Translations under genes and position numbers: made by a program
In this document: positions 45,865-55,201 of the stretch, one piece after another
Layout: each line of letters starts with the position of its first letter
Position numbering within the stretch: position 1 is the stretch's first letter
The notes under the pieces: model-generated
What the model was told of the DNA's origin: nothing
Seen by the model: the letters and a program-made list of their open reading frames with translations, nothing else
Database searches by the model: none
Assembly: GCA_003280005.1 (NCBI GenBank)
Contig: QCGH01000002.1
Span: forward strand, 31,663 to 95,662
From: Pelagibacteraceae bacterium AG-365-D07
Lineage (GTDB): Bacteria > Pseudomonadota > Alphaproteobacteria > Pelagibacterales > Pelagibacteraceae
Reading direction: 5' to 3'
DNA: 64,000 bases

Positions 45865-46877
45865 TATTTAACACCTAATCTATCTTTTATTGTTTTTGAA
45901 GATGTTGTAAATTCGAATCTATATTTTTCATTTGGTCTAGCTAATTTAAAACAAGCTCTAGCTGCTAAAGCACCTTCGTGAAAGCCAGATAAAATAAGTT
46001 TTAGCTTACCGGGATAAGAGCAAATATCACCAACTGCATAAATTCCCTTTTGATTAGTCTCAAATTTTTCTGTATCTACCGCAACAGTCTTTTTATCAAT
46101 ATTCAAACCCCATTCTGCTATTGGACCTAATTGCATGATTAAACCAAAGAAACCTAAAACATAGTCTGTATCAAGTTTTTTTACTTCTTTATTGTCACTG
46201 ATTATTTCAATATTTTCTAATTTATTTTTGCCATTTACTGATTTTAATTGATACTTAGTATATAAATTAATTTTCCCAATTTCTTTTAGCTCGTTAACTT
46301 TATTTACAGACAGTTGTGCTCCTCGAAATTCATCTCTTCTGTGTATTAAGTTCACTTTTGAATCCTTTGAGAGCTCTATTGCCCAATCTAACGCACTATC
46401 TCCACCTCCAAAAATAGAAACAGTTTTTCCTTTAAATATATACTTATCTTTAACTGAATATAAAATTGATTTATTTTCGTAATTTGCACATTCTTTAGGT
46501 GCAAATTTTCGTGGTTCAAAAGATCCTACCCCTCCAGCAATAATTACATTAGGTGTGCTAAATTCTGTACCTTTATTAGTTTGAACATTCCAATTATCAT
46601 TAACTTTTTTAACCTGATCAACTCTTTCGGATAAATGAAATTTTATATTAAATGGTTTTAGTTGTTCAATTAGATTTTTAGTCAATTCCTCACCAGTACA
46701 TTCTGGTATCGCGGGAATATCATATATTGGCTTATCTGGATAAAGTTCTATACACTGACCACCAATTTTATCTAAATTGTCTACTATCTCACAATTTAAA
46801 CCAATTAATTTTAATTGATGTGCCGTGAATAATCCTGTTGGTCCCGCTCCTATTATTAATGCATCTGTTTTTATCAT
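45864..46877 (-). CDS. Ferredoxin-NADP reductase, thioredoxin-reductase-like type
   Basis: This 337-residue flavoprotein has IIGAGPTGLFTAHQL for FAD and VSIFGGGDSALDWAIEL for NADP(H). It lacks the CxxC of thioredoxin reductase at that point (SALD), as in the YumC-type reductases. AVGDICSYPGKLKLI near the end completes the FAD site. It passes electrons between NADPH and the ferredoxin encoded directly upstream (TAATG overlap). This ferredoxin-reductase pair next to proteorhodopsin is a known SAR11 arrangement. Confidence 0.92.
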   Translation of the reverse strand: MIKTDALIIGAGPTGLFTAHQLKLIGLNCEIVDNLDKIGGQCIELYPDKPIYDIPAIPECTGEELTKNLIEQLKPFNIKFHLSERVDQVKKVNDNWNVQTNKGTEFSTPNVIIAGGVGSFEPRKFAPKECANYENKSILYSVKDKYIFKGKTVSIFGGGDSALDWAIELSKDSKVNLIHRRDEFRGAQLSVNKVNELKEIGKINLYTKYQLKSVNGKNKLENIEIISDNKEVKKLDTDYVLGFFGLIMQLGPIAEWGLNIDKKTVAVDTEKFETNQKGIYAVGDICSYPGKLKLILSGFHEGALAARACFKLARPNEKYRFEFTTSSKTIKDRLGVK

Positions 46878-47197
46878 TAAACTTGTTTTTGTGGTAAATT
46901 TACTATCAAACCATCTAATTCATTTGAAACTATCAATTGGCAGCTAAGTCTACTATTTGATTTAGGTTCATATGCTTGGTCTAACATATCATCTTCCCCA
47001 TCTTGTTTGGGAGGTAATTTATTAAACCAATCTTCTTTGACATAAACATGGCAAGTAGCACAAGCCATTGAACCTCCACAATCAGCATCAATCCCTGGAA
47101 TATCATTTTGAACCGCCCCTTCCATCACTGTAAGTCCATTTTCCACATTAATTGTATGAGATTTACCGTTATTCTCAATATAGGTGATTTTAGCCAT
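46877..47197 (-). CDS. [2Fe-2S] ferredoxin, adrenodoxin type
   Basis: This 106-residue protein has the cluster cysteines C40, C46 and C49 ([10 protein letters not shown]) and C86 in RLSCQL, spaced as in adrenodoxin-type ferredoxins. [20 protein letters not shown] matches the interaction region. It would carry electrons for the adjoining reductase. It is read after the proteorhodopsin gene but separated from it by an intrinsic terminator, so it depends on read-through or its own promoter. Confidence 0.95.
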   Translation of the reverse strand: MAKITYIENNGKSHTINVENGLTVMEGAVQNDIPGIDADCGGSMACATCHVYVKEDWFNKLPPKQDGEDDMLDQAYEPKSNSRLSCQLIVSNELDGLIVNLPQKQV

Positions 47198-47215
47198 GAT
47201 ATTTATATAGTGATT

Positions 47216-47256
47216 AAAAAAAATAGGGCAAGTATGTTAAAACATACTCGCCCTAT
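47216..47256 (-). terminator. Intrinsic terminator between proteorhodopsin and ferredoxin genes
   Basis: ATAGGGC (47223-47229) pairs with GCCCTAT (47250-47256), and AGTATGTT (47231-47238) pairs with AACATACT (47241-47248). One A-C mismatch separates the two helices and the loop is 2 nt. On the minus strand this 15-bp hairpin is followed by eight T. It begins 22 nt past the proteorhodopsin stop. It is the strongest hairpin noticed in the window and should end or reduce most transcripts there. Confidence 0.87.
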
Positions 47257-47278
47257 ATATAAAGTTAGATAATATTAA

Positions 47279-48049
47279 TTATCTTGCTCTAGCAGATGTG
47301 TTTTGCATCGCAGCAGCCCAAATAACTAAACCGAAAGCGATTTTGTTAATAAAGTCTGCTAAGTTGTAAATCACGTTAAGTGAATTAGCATCTACTCCAC
47401 CAGTTAAGTAACCGAATACATAACCTAATGGGTAAATTGCCCAACCTATTGTTACGATCATTCTCATTGCACCAAAAGCTGTAGACAATCCTTTGTTACC
47501 ACTTTTAGCCGCTGCTTTTCCAGCTTCACCAGAGAATACTTCATATAAGATGTAGAACCATCCAGCCATACCGATTATAAAACCAAGTAGTGCATTGATG
47601 TATCCTGCTTCTCCTAAGTATCCACCGATTAGCATCACTAAAGATCCAATTAATAATCTCCAGAAGATACCACCTGGTACTTTTCTTACAGCTGCAAGAA
47701 TTAAATAGAATTCAATCATCTGTAGTGGCACAGTGATTAGCCAGTCAATGTATCTGTATACAGTTGGTGACTCACCTGTTTGTACCCATACACCTCTCAT
47801 GTACATGTAGTGGATAAATGCAATACCAGTTACAAGACCTGCAACTGTTACTGAAGTTTTCCATCCAGATGCAACTGATCCTCTTTCCATGAAAAAGAAT
47901 GCAGTAGCAGCTAACATACCCATTGAAATTACCCAAAAAGAAATTCCAACAAAGTCATCAGCAGCCAAGAGAACAGTTTCTGCGTTTGCAGCACCTGATA
48001 AGCCCAATAGAGCGACAGTTGCTAGCGCAAAAAGTTTAAGTTTTTTCAT
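47279..48049 (-). CDS. Proteorhodopsin, blue-absorbing light-driven proton pump
   Basis: This 256-residue, seven-helix opsin has a signal peptide (about 1-23, ending ANA). Key residues match the proton-pumping type: acceptor D102, donor E113, T106, H80 next to the acceptor, and retinal lysine K236 in LADFINKIAFG. The spectral-tuning residue equivalent to position 105 is Q110 in VPLQMIEF, which predicts blue absorption, as is usual in SAR11. A strong Shine-Dalgarno (GAGGGAG) precedes the ATG, unusual among its neighbours. No retinal synthesis gene is nearby. Expression may be shaped by the palindromes upstream. Confidence 0.98.
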   Translation of the reverse strand: MKKLKLFALATVALLGLSGAANAETVLLAADDFVGISFWVISMGMLAATAFFFMERGSVASGWKTSVTVAGLVTGIAFIHYMYMRGVWVQTGESPTVYRYIDWLITVPLQMIEFYLILAAVRKVPGGIFWRLLIGSLVMLIGGYLGEAGYINALLGFIIGMAGWFYILYEVFSGEAGKAAAKSGNKGLSTAFGAMRMIVTIGWAIYPLGYVFGYLTGGVDANSLNVIYNLADFINKIAFGLVIWAAAMQNTSARAR

Positions 48050-48075
48050 ATTAAAAACTCCCTCTTTTGTTTATT

Positions 48076-48095
48076 TTAGTTTAAATTTAAACTAA
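48076..48095. promoter_or_regulatory. 20-bp perfect palindrome upstream of proteorhodopsin
   Basis: TTAGTTTAAATTTAAACTAA is its own reverse complement over 20 bp. It lies 27-46 nt upstream of the proteorhodopsin start codon. It could be an operator for a dimeric regulator or, if transcribed, a weak A+T-rich hairpin in the leader. In A+T-rich DNA short palindromes are common, but a 20-bp perfect one is not expected often. Confidence 0.5.
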
Positions 48096-48100
48096 GGATT

Positions 48101-48113
48101 GACCATATTGGTC
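48101..48113. promoter_or_regulatory. Inverted repeat GACCA-TAT-TGGTC upstream of proteorhodopsin
   Basis: Two perfect 5-bp arms flank a 3-nt centre. Its centre is about 21 bp from the centre of the neighbouring 20-bp palindrome, close to two helical turns. Its G+C content is higher than that of the flanks. It is 52-64 nt upstream of the proteorhodopsin start and 150 nt upstream of the divergent prpE start. No regulator is known. Confidence 0.4.
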
Positions 48114-48262
48114 TTTCCAAAGATAGGGCTTAATAACAAATATATATGTTTATTAAAAGTTTTTTTGAACATTAAAAAGTATTGATTTTACTTACTTTTT
48201 AAAATTAAATACAACCTGTAACATAAAATCTATATTAAAATGGTTCTTATTAACAAATCATA

Positions 48263-50158
48263 ATGGGTCAAAAGTTTAATCAAATTTACGAGAATTCTAT
48301 AAAAAATCCTGAAGATTTTTGGAAAAATGTTTCAGAAGATATCTTCTGGTTTAAGAAACCAACTAAAATTTTAGATAAGTCTAATCCACCTTTTTATAAA
48401 TGGTACAAGGATGGAATAACAAATACTTGTTATAATGCTTTGGACCATCATATCGAACAAGGCAGAGGTGAAAAGATTGCTTTGATATATGATAGTCCAA
48501 TTACTGGTAACAAAGCAAAGTTCACATTTAATCAATTAAAAGCAAAAGTATCAAAATTTGCAGGTGCTTTAGATAACCTTGGAGTTAAAAAAGGTGATAG
48601 GATTATTATTTATATGCCAATGATACCTGAGGCAGTAGTAGCGATGCTTGCATGTGGAAGGATTGGAGCCATTCACTCTGTAGTATTTGGTGGTTTTGCT
48701 TCTAACGAGCTTGCAAGTAGAATTGATGATAGTAAAGCAAAACTTTTAATCACAGCATCATGTGGTTTTGAACCTGGAAGAACAGTTGAGTATAGACCAT
48801 TAGTTGATGGAGCACTAAAACTAGCAAATCACAAAATAGAAAAAACAATATTCTTTCAAAGAAAAGATCATGAGGTGAAATTAAATGCTCCAATAGAGAT
48901 AAGTTGGGATGAGGCATTATCTAATGCAAAAGATAAAGATTGTGTTGAAATGGGATCAAACGATTTTGCATACATATTATATACCTCTGGCACAACAGGG
49001 ATACCTAAAGGAATTGTAAGAGATATAGGGGGGCATATTGTTGCTCTTAAATGGACTATGAAGAATATATATAACATCGATGAAGATGATGTTTGGTGGT
49101 CTGCAAGTGATATTGGTTGGATAGTTGGCCACTCCTATATAGTTTATGCTCCACTATTTAAAGGATGTACTACAGTACTATTCGAAGGTAAACCTGTGGG
49201 AACTCCTGATGCTGGTGTTTTTTGGAGAATGATTTCAGATTATAAAATAAAATCTTTATTTACTGCTCCTACTGCTTTTAGAGCAATTAAAAAGGAAGAT
49301 CCTGAAGGAAAATTTTTTTCTAAATATGATCTAAGTTCTTTTAAATCATTATTTTTGGCTGGAGAAAGAGCCGATCCAGATACTATAAAGTGGGCAGAAA
49401 ATTTATTGAAAGTTCCAGTAATTGATCACTGGTGGCAAACTGAAACAAGTTGGTCCATAAGTGGAAATTGTACAGGAATTGAAATGCAAAAAACAAAATA
49501 TGGTTCAGCTTGCAAACCTGTACCTGGTTACGATGTTAAAATTATTAAACCAGATAACTCTCTAGCAAAACCAAATGAGATGGGTGATATAGTTGTTAAA
49601 CTTCCTTTGCCACCAGGGACATTTCCTACTTTATGGAATGCAGATCAAAGATACAAAGAAAATTATATGACAAACTATGAAGGTTATTATCAAACATATG
49701 ATGCGGGTCATATAGATGAGGATGGTTATGTTTGGATAATGTCTAGAACTGATGACATTATAAATGTTGCGGGTCATAGATTATCAACTGGTGCTATAGA
49801 AGAAGTATTATCTGAACATCAATCAGTTGCTGAATGCGCAGTTATTGGAATAAAAGATCAATTAAAAGGTCAGCTGCCTATTGGACTAATTGCTTTAAAG
49901 GCTGGTGTTACAAAAGACAATGAAACTATCTCAAAAGAATGTATTCAAATGGTAAGAGATAAAGTTGGTCCAGTAGCAGCTTTTAAAACTGCTATTGTTG
50001 TTAAAAGATTACCAAAAACAAGATCGGGTAAAATATTAAGAGGAACAGTTAGAAAAATTGCTGATAAAGAAGAATATAAAATGCCTGCGACAATTGATGA
50101 CCCAGTAATTTTAGATGAAATAAGAGAAGTGTTAATTAAAAGTAAAATATTAATCTAA
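48263..50158 (+). CDS. prpE: Propionate-CoA ligase (PrpE-type acyl-CoA synthetase)
   Basis: This 631-residue AMP-forming enzyme matches PrpE closely at the N-terminus (YENSIKNPEDFW, LDKSNPPFYKWY). The ATP loop is YTSGTTGIPKG, WWQTETSW lies in the adenylation site and the catalytic lysine is in TRSGKILRGT. It would activate propionate and probably acetate to the CoA ester. Acetyl-CoA synthetase is the main alternative, but the start and WWSASDIGWIVGHSYIVYAP region favour PrpE. It is divergent from proteorhodopsin. Confidence 0.87.
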   Translation: MGQKFNQIYENSIKNPEDFWKNVSEDIFWFKKPTKILDKSNPPFYKWYKDGITNTCYNALDHHIEQGRGEKIALIYDSPITGNKAKFTFNQLKAKVSKFAGALDNLGVKKGDRIIIYMPMIPEAVVAMLACGRIGAIHSVVFGGFASNELASRIDDSKAKLLITASCGFEPGRTVEYRPLVDGALKLANHKIEKTIFFQRKDHEVKLNAPIEISWDEALSNAKDKDCVEMGSNDFAYILYTSGTTGIPKGIVRDIGGHIVALKWTMKNIYNIDEDDVWWSASDIGWIVGHSYIVYAPLFKGCTTVLFEGKPVGTPDAGVFWRMISDYKIKSLFTAPTAFRAIKKEDPEGKFFSKYDLSSFKSLFLAGERADPDTIKWAENLLKVPVIDHWWQTETSWSISGNCTGIEMQKTKYGSACKPVPGYDVKIIKPDNSLAKPNEMGDIVVKLPLPPGTFPTLWNADQRYKENYMTNYEGYYQTYDAGHIDEDGYVWIMSRTDDIINVAGHRLSTGAIEEVLSEHQSVAECAVIGIKDQLKGQLPIGLIALKAGVTKDNETISKECIQMVRDKVGPVAAFKTAIVVKRLPKTRSGKILRGTVRKIADKEEYKMPATIDDPVILDEIREVLIKSKILI

Positions 50159-50168
50159 AAAATACTTC

Positions 50169-50798
50169 ATGGCTGTAAATACTTTAAAAACTATATTTTG
50201 GACATTCAAAAATATTAAATCAATTAAAAATTGGAAAAAAAGACAATTCAGCCCTCCTTCGCCTGAAGTAATCAAACACAAAATAATTATCAATAATAAT
50301 CTTGAAAATTGTTTATGGATTGAAACAGGTACTTATTACGGAAATACAACAAAACTATTGTCTGGTATTTCAAAAAAAACAATAACAATTGAGGCAGACA
50401 AATATTTACATGAAAACACAAAAAAAAAACTACGTTACTTAAAAAATATTGAATTTTTATATGGTAATAGTGAAAATTTATTATTAACCGCATTAGAGTC
50501 AGGCTTAAATTATAAAAATGTTTGTATATATCTAGATGCACATCTTTGTACTGATCATATAAGACAGAAAAATACATTTAGTCATAAAAATTCAGAAACA
50601 TCAATATTAAATGAATTACAATTAGTAGAAAAATATTTACAAAAATTTGAAAAAATAAATATTTTAATAGATGATATACGTCTATTTGACAAAAATTTTC
50701 AAAATTATCCAAATAAAAAACTTATTGTGGATTGGTGTGATAAAAATCAATTATCATGGAGTATAGAGCATGATATAATGATTTGTAGGAAATTATAA
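50169..50798 (+). CDS. Putative SAM-dependent methyltransferase-like protein, unassigned
   Basis: This 209-residue soluble protein has WIETGTYYGNTTKLL, which resembles the glycine-rich SAM loop, then ITIEADKYLHENT, YGNSENLLLTAL, and IYLDAHLC in the place of the acidic strand. INILIDDIRLF follows. These fit a class I methyltransferase fold, but I do not recognise a specific family or substrate. It is 10 nt after prpE and 3 nt before an SMR transporter gene. Its strong lysine/asparagine bias resembles other fast-evolving SAR11 proteins. Confidence 0.55.
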   Translation: MAVNTLKTIFWTFKNIKSIKNWKKRQFSPPSPEVIKHKIIINNNLENCLWIETGTYYGNTTKLLSGISKKTITIEADKYLHENTKKKLRYLKNIEFLYGNSENLLLTALESGLNYKNVCIYLDAHLCTDHIRQKNTFSHKNSETSILNELQLVEKYLQKFEKINILIDDIRLFDKNFQNYPNKKLIVDWCDKNQLSWSIEHDIMICRKL

Positions 50799-50801
50799 AT
50801 A

Positions 50802-51137
50802 ATGATTAAAACTTATTTAATTTTAATTGCTGCTACTTTTTTTGAAGTTGCGGGCACAATGCTCCTGCCAATAACAAAAGGTTTCAGTAAACCAATACCT
50901 ACTGGTTTCCTTATTGTATTTTATACCTGTGCATTTTTTTGCTTATCGATTGTTGTCTCAAAGCTTCCTTTGGCAGTGGTTTATGCAACTTGGTGTGGGC
51001 TAGGCATTTTTACAATTGCAATACTAGGCTACTTTATTTATGGTCAAACATTAAGTTGGCAAGTTATTATGGGATTATTTTTAATTGTTATAGGTCTAAC
51101 TTTAGTTAATATGTATTCATCTAAAGTAATTAATTAA
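50802..51137 (+). CDS. Small multidrug resistance (SMR) family transporter
   Basis: This 111-residue protein has four membrane segments. The proton- and substrate-binding glutamate is E15 in ATFFEVAGT. VVYATWCGLGIFTIAILGYF is the third-helix packing region of SMR proteins. It may export cationic compounds, guanidinium or polyamines; the sequence does not distinguish these. Its end overlaps the convergent dihydroorotase-like gene by 8 nt. Confidence 0.88.
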   Translation: MIKTYLILIAATFFEVAGTMLLPITKGFSKPIPTGFLIVFYTCAFFCLSIVVSKLPLAVVYATWCGLGIFTIAILGYFIYGQTLSWQVIMGLFLIVIGLTLVNMYSSKVIN

Positions 51138-52437
51138 ACTCTAAAGGTTTACCAGTTGGATCTCCAATTATTTTTCCTTCCATCATCTTTATATCGCCAT
51201 TTATAATTGTTGCGACAGGAGTACCTCTAAACTTATCTCCATCAAATGGAGACCATTTACATTTACTTTCGATATTTTCATTTTTAATTTCTATTATTCT
51301 ATTCATATCAACAATTGTAAAATCAGCATCAAAACCTTCTTTGATAAATCCTTTATTTTTAATTCCAAAGATTTTAATAGGGTTTTCACATACATAATTA
51401 ATTAATTGATTTAATGTCAATCTTTTTTCATTTACATGATTTAGCATTATTGGGAGTATAGTTTGAACACCTGGCATTCCTGATGGTGAGTTAGGATATT
51501 CTTTATCTTTATTTACCTTAAGATGTGGAGCGTGATCAGAGCCTATTGTATCATTTAAATTATTTCTAACTGCATACCATAATCTGTCATAATGGGATTT
51601 ATCCCTTAATGGTGGATTCATTTGAGCGTAAGTTCCAAGTTTGTTGTAGCAATCCGGAGCGTACATAGTTAAATGCTGGGGAGTAATCTCAAATGTTATA
51701 TTTCCTTTATGTTGTGATAAAAAATCAATTTCCTCTTTCGTTGTAATATGTAGAATGTGAGCTTTTTTGTTGTAACGCTCAGCTATTTTAACAATTCTTC
51801 TTGTAGATGAAATTGCACATTCTACACTTCTCCAAGTTGGATGGGTATGAACATCTCCTTTTTTGATCAATTTTTTATTTATATTTAAAATAGATTCATC
51901 TTCAGAATGTACTGCAACAACTTTTGAGCTATTTTTAAAGACTTTATCGATGTCATTCTCTTCAGCAACTAGTAAATTACCAGTAGACGAACCTGCAAAA
52001 AGTTTAATACCACAACAACCTTCTAAATTTTTTAAACTTGCTAAATCTTTTGCATTGTCAGCCGTTGCACCAAAATAAAAAGCGTAATTACAATACATTC
52101 TATCTTTGGCGAGATCTAATTTTCTTTGAAACTCCTTCATATTTGATGTTGGGGGATTTGTATTTGGCATTTCAAACACGCTTGTAATGCCTCCAACAAT
52201 TGCTGCTCTGCTTCCTGAATTAAGATCCTCAGTGTCTGTTGATCCAGGTTCTCTGAAATGGGTTTGAGTGTCTATGCATCCTGGTAAAACAGTTTGGTCT
52301 TTGGCATCTATCGTTTCCTTGGCTTCGTCTTTGATTTTACCAATACTCTGAATTTTTCCATCTTTTACAGCTACATCAACATTTTTTAATTCTCCATCGA
52401 TGTAACACTGTCCATTCTTAATTATAAGGTCTAACAT
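51130..52437 (-). CDS. Dihydroorotase-family amidohydrolase with QxH in place of HxH
   Basis: This 435-residue protein matches class I dihydroorotases along its length: HFREPGSTDTEDL, EMPNTNPPT, KLFAGSSTGNLLV (carboxylated lysine position), VAVHSEDE, HILHITT and TIGSDHAPH. The first metal-binding histidine of the DxHxH motif is replaced: IDTQTHFREPG has Q58 and H60. The same QxH form occurs in some alphaproteobacterial relatives annotated as dihydroorotase. It may be an active second form, a non-catalytic partner or another cyclic amidase. No pyrB is next to it. Confidence 0.75.
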   Translation of the reverse strand: MLDLIIKNGQCYIDGELKNVDVAVKDGKIQSIGKIKDEAKETIDAKDQTVLPGCIDTQTHFREPGSTDTEDLNSGSRAAIVGGITSVFEMPNTNPPTSNMKEFQRKLDLAKDRMYCNYAFYFGATADNAKDLASLKNLEGCCGIKLFAGSSTGNLLVAEENDIDKVFKNSSKVVAVHSEDESILNINKKLIKKGDVHTHPTWRSVECAISSTRRIVKIAERYNKKAHILHITTKEEIDFLSQHKGNITFEITPQHLTMYAPDCYNKLGTYAQMNPPLRDKSHYDRLWYAVRNNLNDTIGSDHAPHLKVNKDKEYPNSPSGMPGVQTILPIMLNHVNEKRLTLNQLINYVCENPIKIFGIKNKGFIKEGFDADFTIVDMNRIIEIKNENIESKCKWSPFDGDKFRGTPVATIINGDIKMMEGKIIGDPTGKPLEFN

Positions 52438-52480
52438 TTAATAAAAAAGTAACTATATTATATTTAATTAATAATCAATT

Positions 52481-53362
52481 ATGAATAAAGAGAGTATTTA
52501 TATATTAGAGGATAGAGGAATAATCTACATTAATGGAGATGATGCCTTTAATTATTTACAAAATATAATCAGTAATGATCTAGTCAAAGTCACTGATGCT
52601 CAAAGTTGTTTCTCATATCTATTAACTCCCCAAGGAAAATACTTATTTGAATTTATAATTGCGAAGCATAAAAATGGATATTTTTTAGATTGTCCAAAAT
52701 ATCAAATAGATGATCTATATAAGCAATTAACACTATACAAATTACGTTCAAAAGTAGAAATTGCAAATCTTTCAAATGAATTTGTGGTTGCGGCATTATT
52801 AAAAGAAAATTTTTCAGATTTTGAAAAAAATATTAATGCTGGAATGACTATTAAATTTCGAGAAGATCCAGTTATATTAGATCCTCGATGTATAAAATTA
52901 GGTGCAAGAATAATTATTAATTTAGAAAAATTATATTTATCAGCAAAAAAACTAAATTTGAAAATATCTAATATTGAAGAATATTATAAATTAAGTCATT
53001 CACTAGGAATTCCGAATTCGGATACAGAAAATTTTCAAAATAAAATATTTGGCTTAGAAACAAATTCAGAGGAATTAAATGCAATCGATTTTAAAAAAGG
53101 TTGCTATGTTGGTCAAGAAAACACTGCTAGGATGAAATTAAAAGAAAAAATTTCAAAAAGAATTTATCCAGTTGAAATAATTGAAGGAAATTTATCTGAA
53201 AATGAGTCAATTAGAATTAATGATACTGAAATAGGAAGAATTGTAAACTGTTCAAAATTTTCTTTTGGGCTTTTTAAATTTAAAGATCCAAACTTCAAAA
53301 TTAACGAAGTTTTAAATACTGGCAAAGCAAAAATTAAAGTAATAAAACCTTTTTGGTCTTAA
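52481..53362 (+). CDS. ygfZ: YgfZ/GcvT-like folate-binding protein
   Basis: This 293-residue protein carries the YgfZ signature KGCYVGQENTARM with C208. The N-terminus RGIIYINGDDAFNYLQNIIS matches the folate-binding domain. YgfZ supports repair or assembly of certain Fe-S enzymes with tetrahydrofolate. It is shorter and more diverged than GcvT and lacks the T-protein signatures, so it is not a glycine cleavage enzyme. It is convergent with the pyrophosphohydrolase gene, sharing TTAA. Confidence 0.9.
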   Translation: MNKESIYILEDRGIIYINGDDAFNYLQNIISNDLVKVTDAQSCFSYLLTPQGKYLFEFIIAKHKNGYFLDCPKYQIDDLYKQLTLYKLRSKVEIANLSNEFVVAALLKENFSDFEKNINAGMTIKFREDPVILDPRCIKLGARIIINLEKLYLSAKKLNLKISNIEEYYKLSHSLGIPNSDTENFQNKIFGLETNSEELNAIDFKKGCYVGQENTARMKLKEKISKRIYPVEIIEGNLSENESIRINDTEIGRIVNCSKFSFGLFKFKDPNFKINEVLNTGKAKIKVIKPFWS

Positions 53363-53736
53363 TCTTTTGTAATAAATTTAGATAGGTTTGGTTTAAAATA
53401 ATCTGGCCCTTTCATAACCTTTCCATGTTCATTATAAATTGGCTTACCTTCTTTGCTTAACTTACTCATATTAGATCTTTGAACTTCATCAAAACATTTG
53501 TCAAGGTCAATCCCAAAAGCATGACCTGCACCATATGTGACATATAAAATATCTGTAAGAGCATCGGCTACTTCTAAAATATCATTTTCTCTCATTGCTT
53601 TAGTCAATTCGTCTAGCTCTTCCTGGATCAAGCTTAATCTAAGTGAATTAATTTTTTCACTAGAAAGTTCTGATTTTTTTTTGACCTCTTGTCCAAATGT
53701 ACTCATAAACAAACCTACTTTTTCGAAATTTGTCAT
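53359..53736 (-). CDS. MazG/HisE-like nucleoside triphosphate pyrophosphohydrolase
   Basis: This 125-residue all-helical protein has the paired acidic motifs of the NTP-PPase superfamily: LIQEELDELTKAM and EVADALTDILYV, which bind magnesium. PIYNEHGKVMKGPDYF at the end is typical of the short phosphoribosyl-ATP pyrophosphatase-like group. It probably cleans non-canonical or excess NTPs. It is not HisE itself, since no his gene is near. A strong Shine-Dalgarno (AAGGAG) precedes the ATG. Confidence 0.83.
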   Translation of the reverse strand: MTNFEKVGLFMSTFGQEVKKKSELSSEKINSLRLSLIQEELDELTKAMRENDILEVADALTDILYVTYGAGHAFGIDLDKCFDEVQRSNMSKLSKEGKPIYNEHGKVMKGPDYFKPNLSKFITKD

Positions 53737-53812
53737 TTTTTCTCCTTATTTTTCAACTGCTAGGATTTTTAATTTTTTTAATGTATAACATTTTAATACC
53801 TTAAACTAAATT

Positions 53813-55201
53813 ATGAAAACAAGAAAAGAATATGACAGCGTAGGAGGTATTAATGTACCTGTGGATAAGTATTGGGGAGCGTCAACTCAAAGATCTAAAA
53901 AATATTTTGATATCGGAGAATTTAAAGTTAGACCAATTTTAATTAAATCAATTGCAATAATTAAAAAATCAGCCGCTATAGTTCATAAAAAAGAAAAGCA
54001 GATAGATCCAAAAATTGCAAATGCAATTATCAAAGCTTCTGAAAACGTAATGACCGGAAAACTTAATGATCATTTCCCTCTGAAGGTTTGGCAAACTGGC
54101 TCGGGCACTCAAACAAATATGAATGTTAATGAAGTTATTGCAAACAGAGCTATTCAAATTCTAGGTGGAAAATTGGGCTCAAAAAAACCTGTGCATCCCA
54201 ACGATCATGTGAATAAATCGCAATCAACAAACGATGTTTTTCCTAGCGCAATGCATATTGCTATTGCACTTGAAGCCAAAGATAAATTAATACCATCACT
54301 TAATTTGTTAAATAAAGAGATTAAACGAAAAGTAAAGCAGTTCAAAAGTATAATTAAAGTTGGAAGAACTCATCTTCAAGATGCTACACCTTTGACACTT
54401 GGGCAAGAATTTTCAGGCTACCAATCACAGTTGGAAGATACAATTATAAGAATAAATCATGCTTTAAAAGAAATATATTTCTTAGCACAAGGGGGAACGG
54501 CTGTTGGAACTGGAATAAATACTAGAAAAAATTTTGATAAAAAAGTATGTAAAGAAATTAGTAAAATAACAAAAATTAATTTTAAACCAGCAAAAAATAA
54601 ATTTGCAGCTTTAGCTGCTCATGATGCAATTGTAAATTTTTCTGGAACTTTAAATACTGCTGCTGTGTGTTTAATGAAAATAGCTAATGATATTAGATAT
54701 CTAGGATCAGGACCAAGAGCAGGATATGGAGAATTGATACTGCCAGCAAATGAACCAGGTTCATCAATTATGCCAGGAAAAGTAAATCCCACTCAGTCAG
54801 AAGCTGTTACAATGGTTTGTGTAAAAGTAATAGGAAATCATAGTGGAATTACTATTGCTGGATCACAGGGGCAGTTTGAACTAAATGTATTTAAACCTTT
54901 AATAGCTCACAATATTCTCCAATCTATAGATCTTTTAGCTGACAGTTCAAATAATTTTGCAAAATTTTGTGTTAAAGGAATTAAAGCCAATGTTATAAAA
55001 ATTCAAAAAGATTTAGATAATTCTTTAATGTTAGTAACGGCATTAGCCCCAAAGATTGGATACGATAATGCAGCAAGTATTGCAAAAACAGCACTAAAAA
55101 ATGGAACAACATTAAAATATGAAGCAATCAAAAGTGGTTTGATTGATGAAAAAGAATATTTAAAAATAGTTGATCCAAAAAAAATGATTAGTCCGAATTA
55201 A
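53813..55201 (+). CDS. fumC: Fumarate hydratase, class II
   Basis: This 462-residue protein has [59 protein letters not shown] and the catalytic-loop signature [15 protein letters not shown]. It interconverts fumarate and malate in the TCA cycle without an Fe-S cluster. The length is normal. The last 14 nt overlap the end of the convergent AsmA-like gene. Confidence 0.97.
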   Translation: MKTRKEYDSVGGINVPVDKYWGASTQRSKKYFDIGEFKVRPILIKSIAIIKKSAAIVHKKEKQIDPKIANAIIKASENVMTGKLNDHFPLKVWQTGSGTQTNMNVNEVIANRAIQILGGKLGSKKPVHPNDHVNKSQSTNDVFPSAMHIAIALEAKDKLIPSLNLLNKEIKRKVKQFKSIIKVGRTHLQDATPLTLGQEFSGYQSQLEDTIIRINHALKEIYFLAQGGTAVGTGINTRKNFDKKVCKEISKITKINFKPAKNKFAALAAHDAIVNFSGTLNTAAVCLMKIANDIRYLGSGPRAGYGELILPANEPGSSIMPGKVNPTQSEAVTMVCVKVIGNHSGITIAGSQGQFELNVFKPLIAHNILQSIDLLADSSNNFAKFCVKGIKANVIKIQKDLDNSLMLVTALAPKIGYDNAASIAKTALKNGTTLKYEAIKSGLIDEKEYLKIVDPKKMISPN

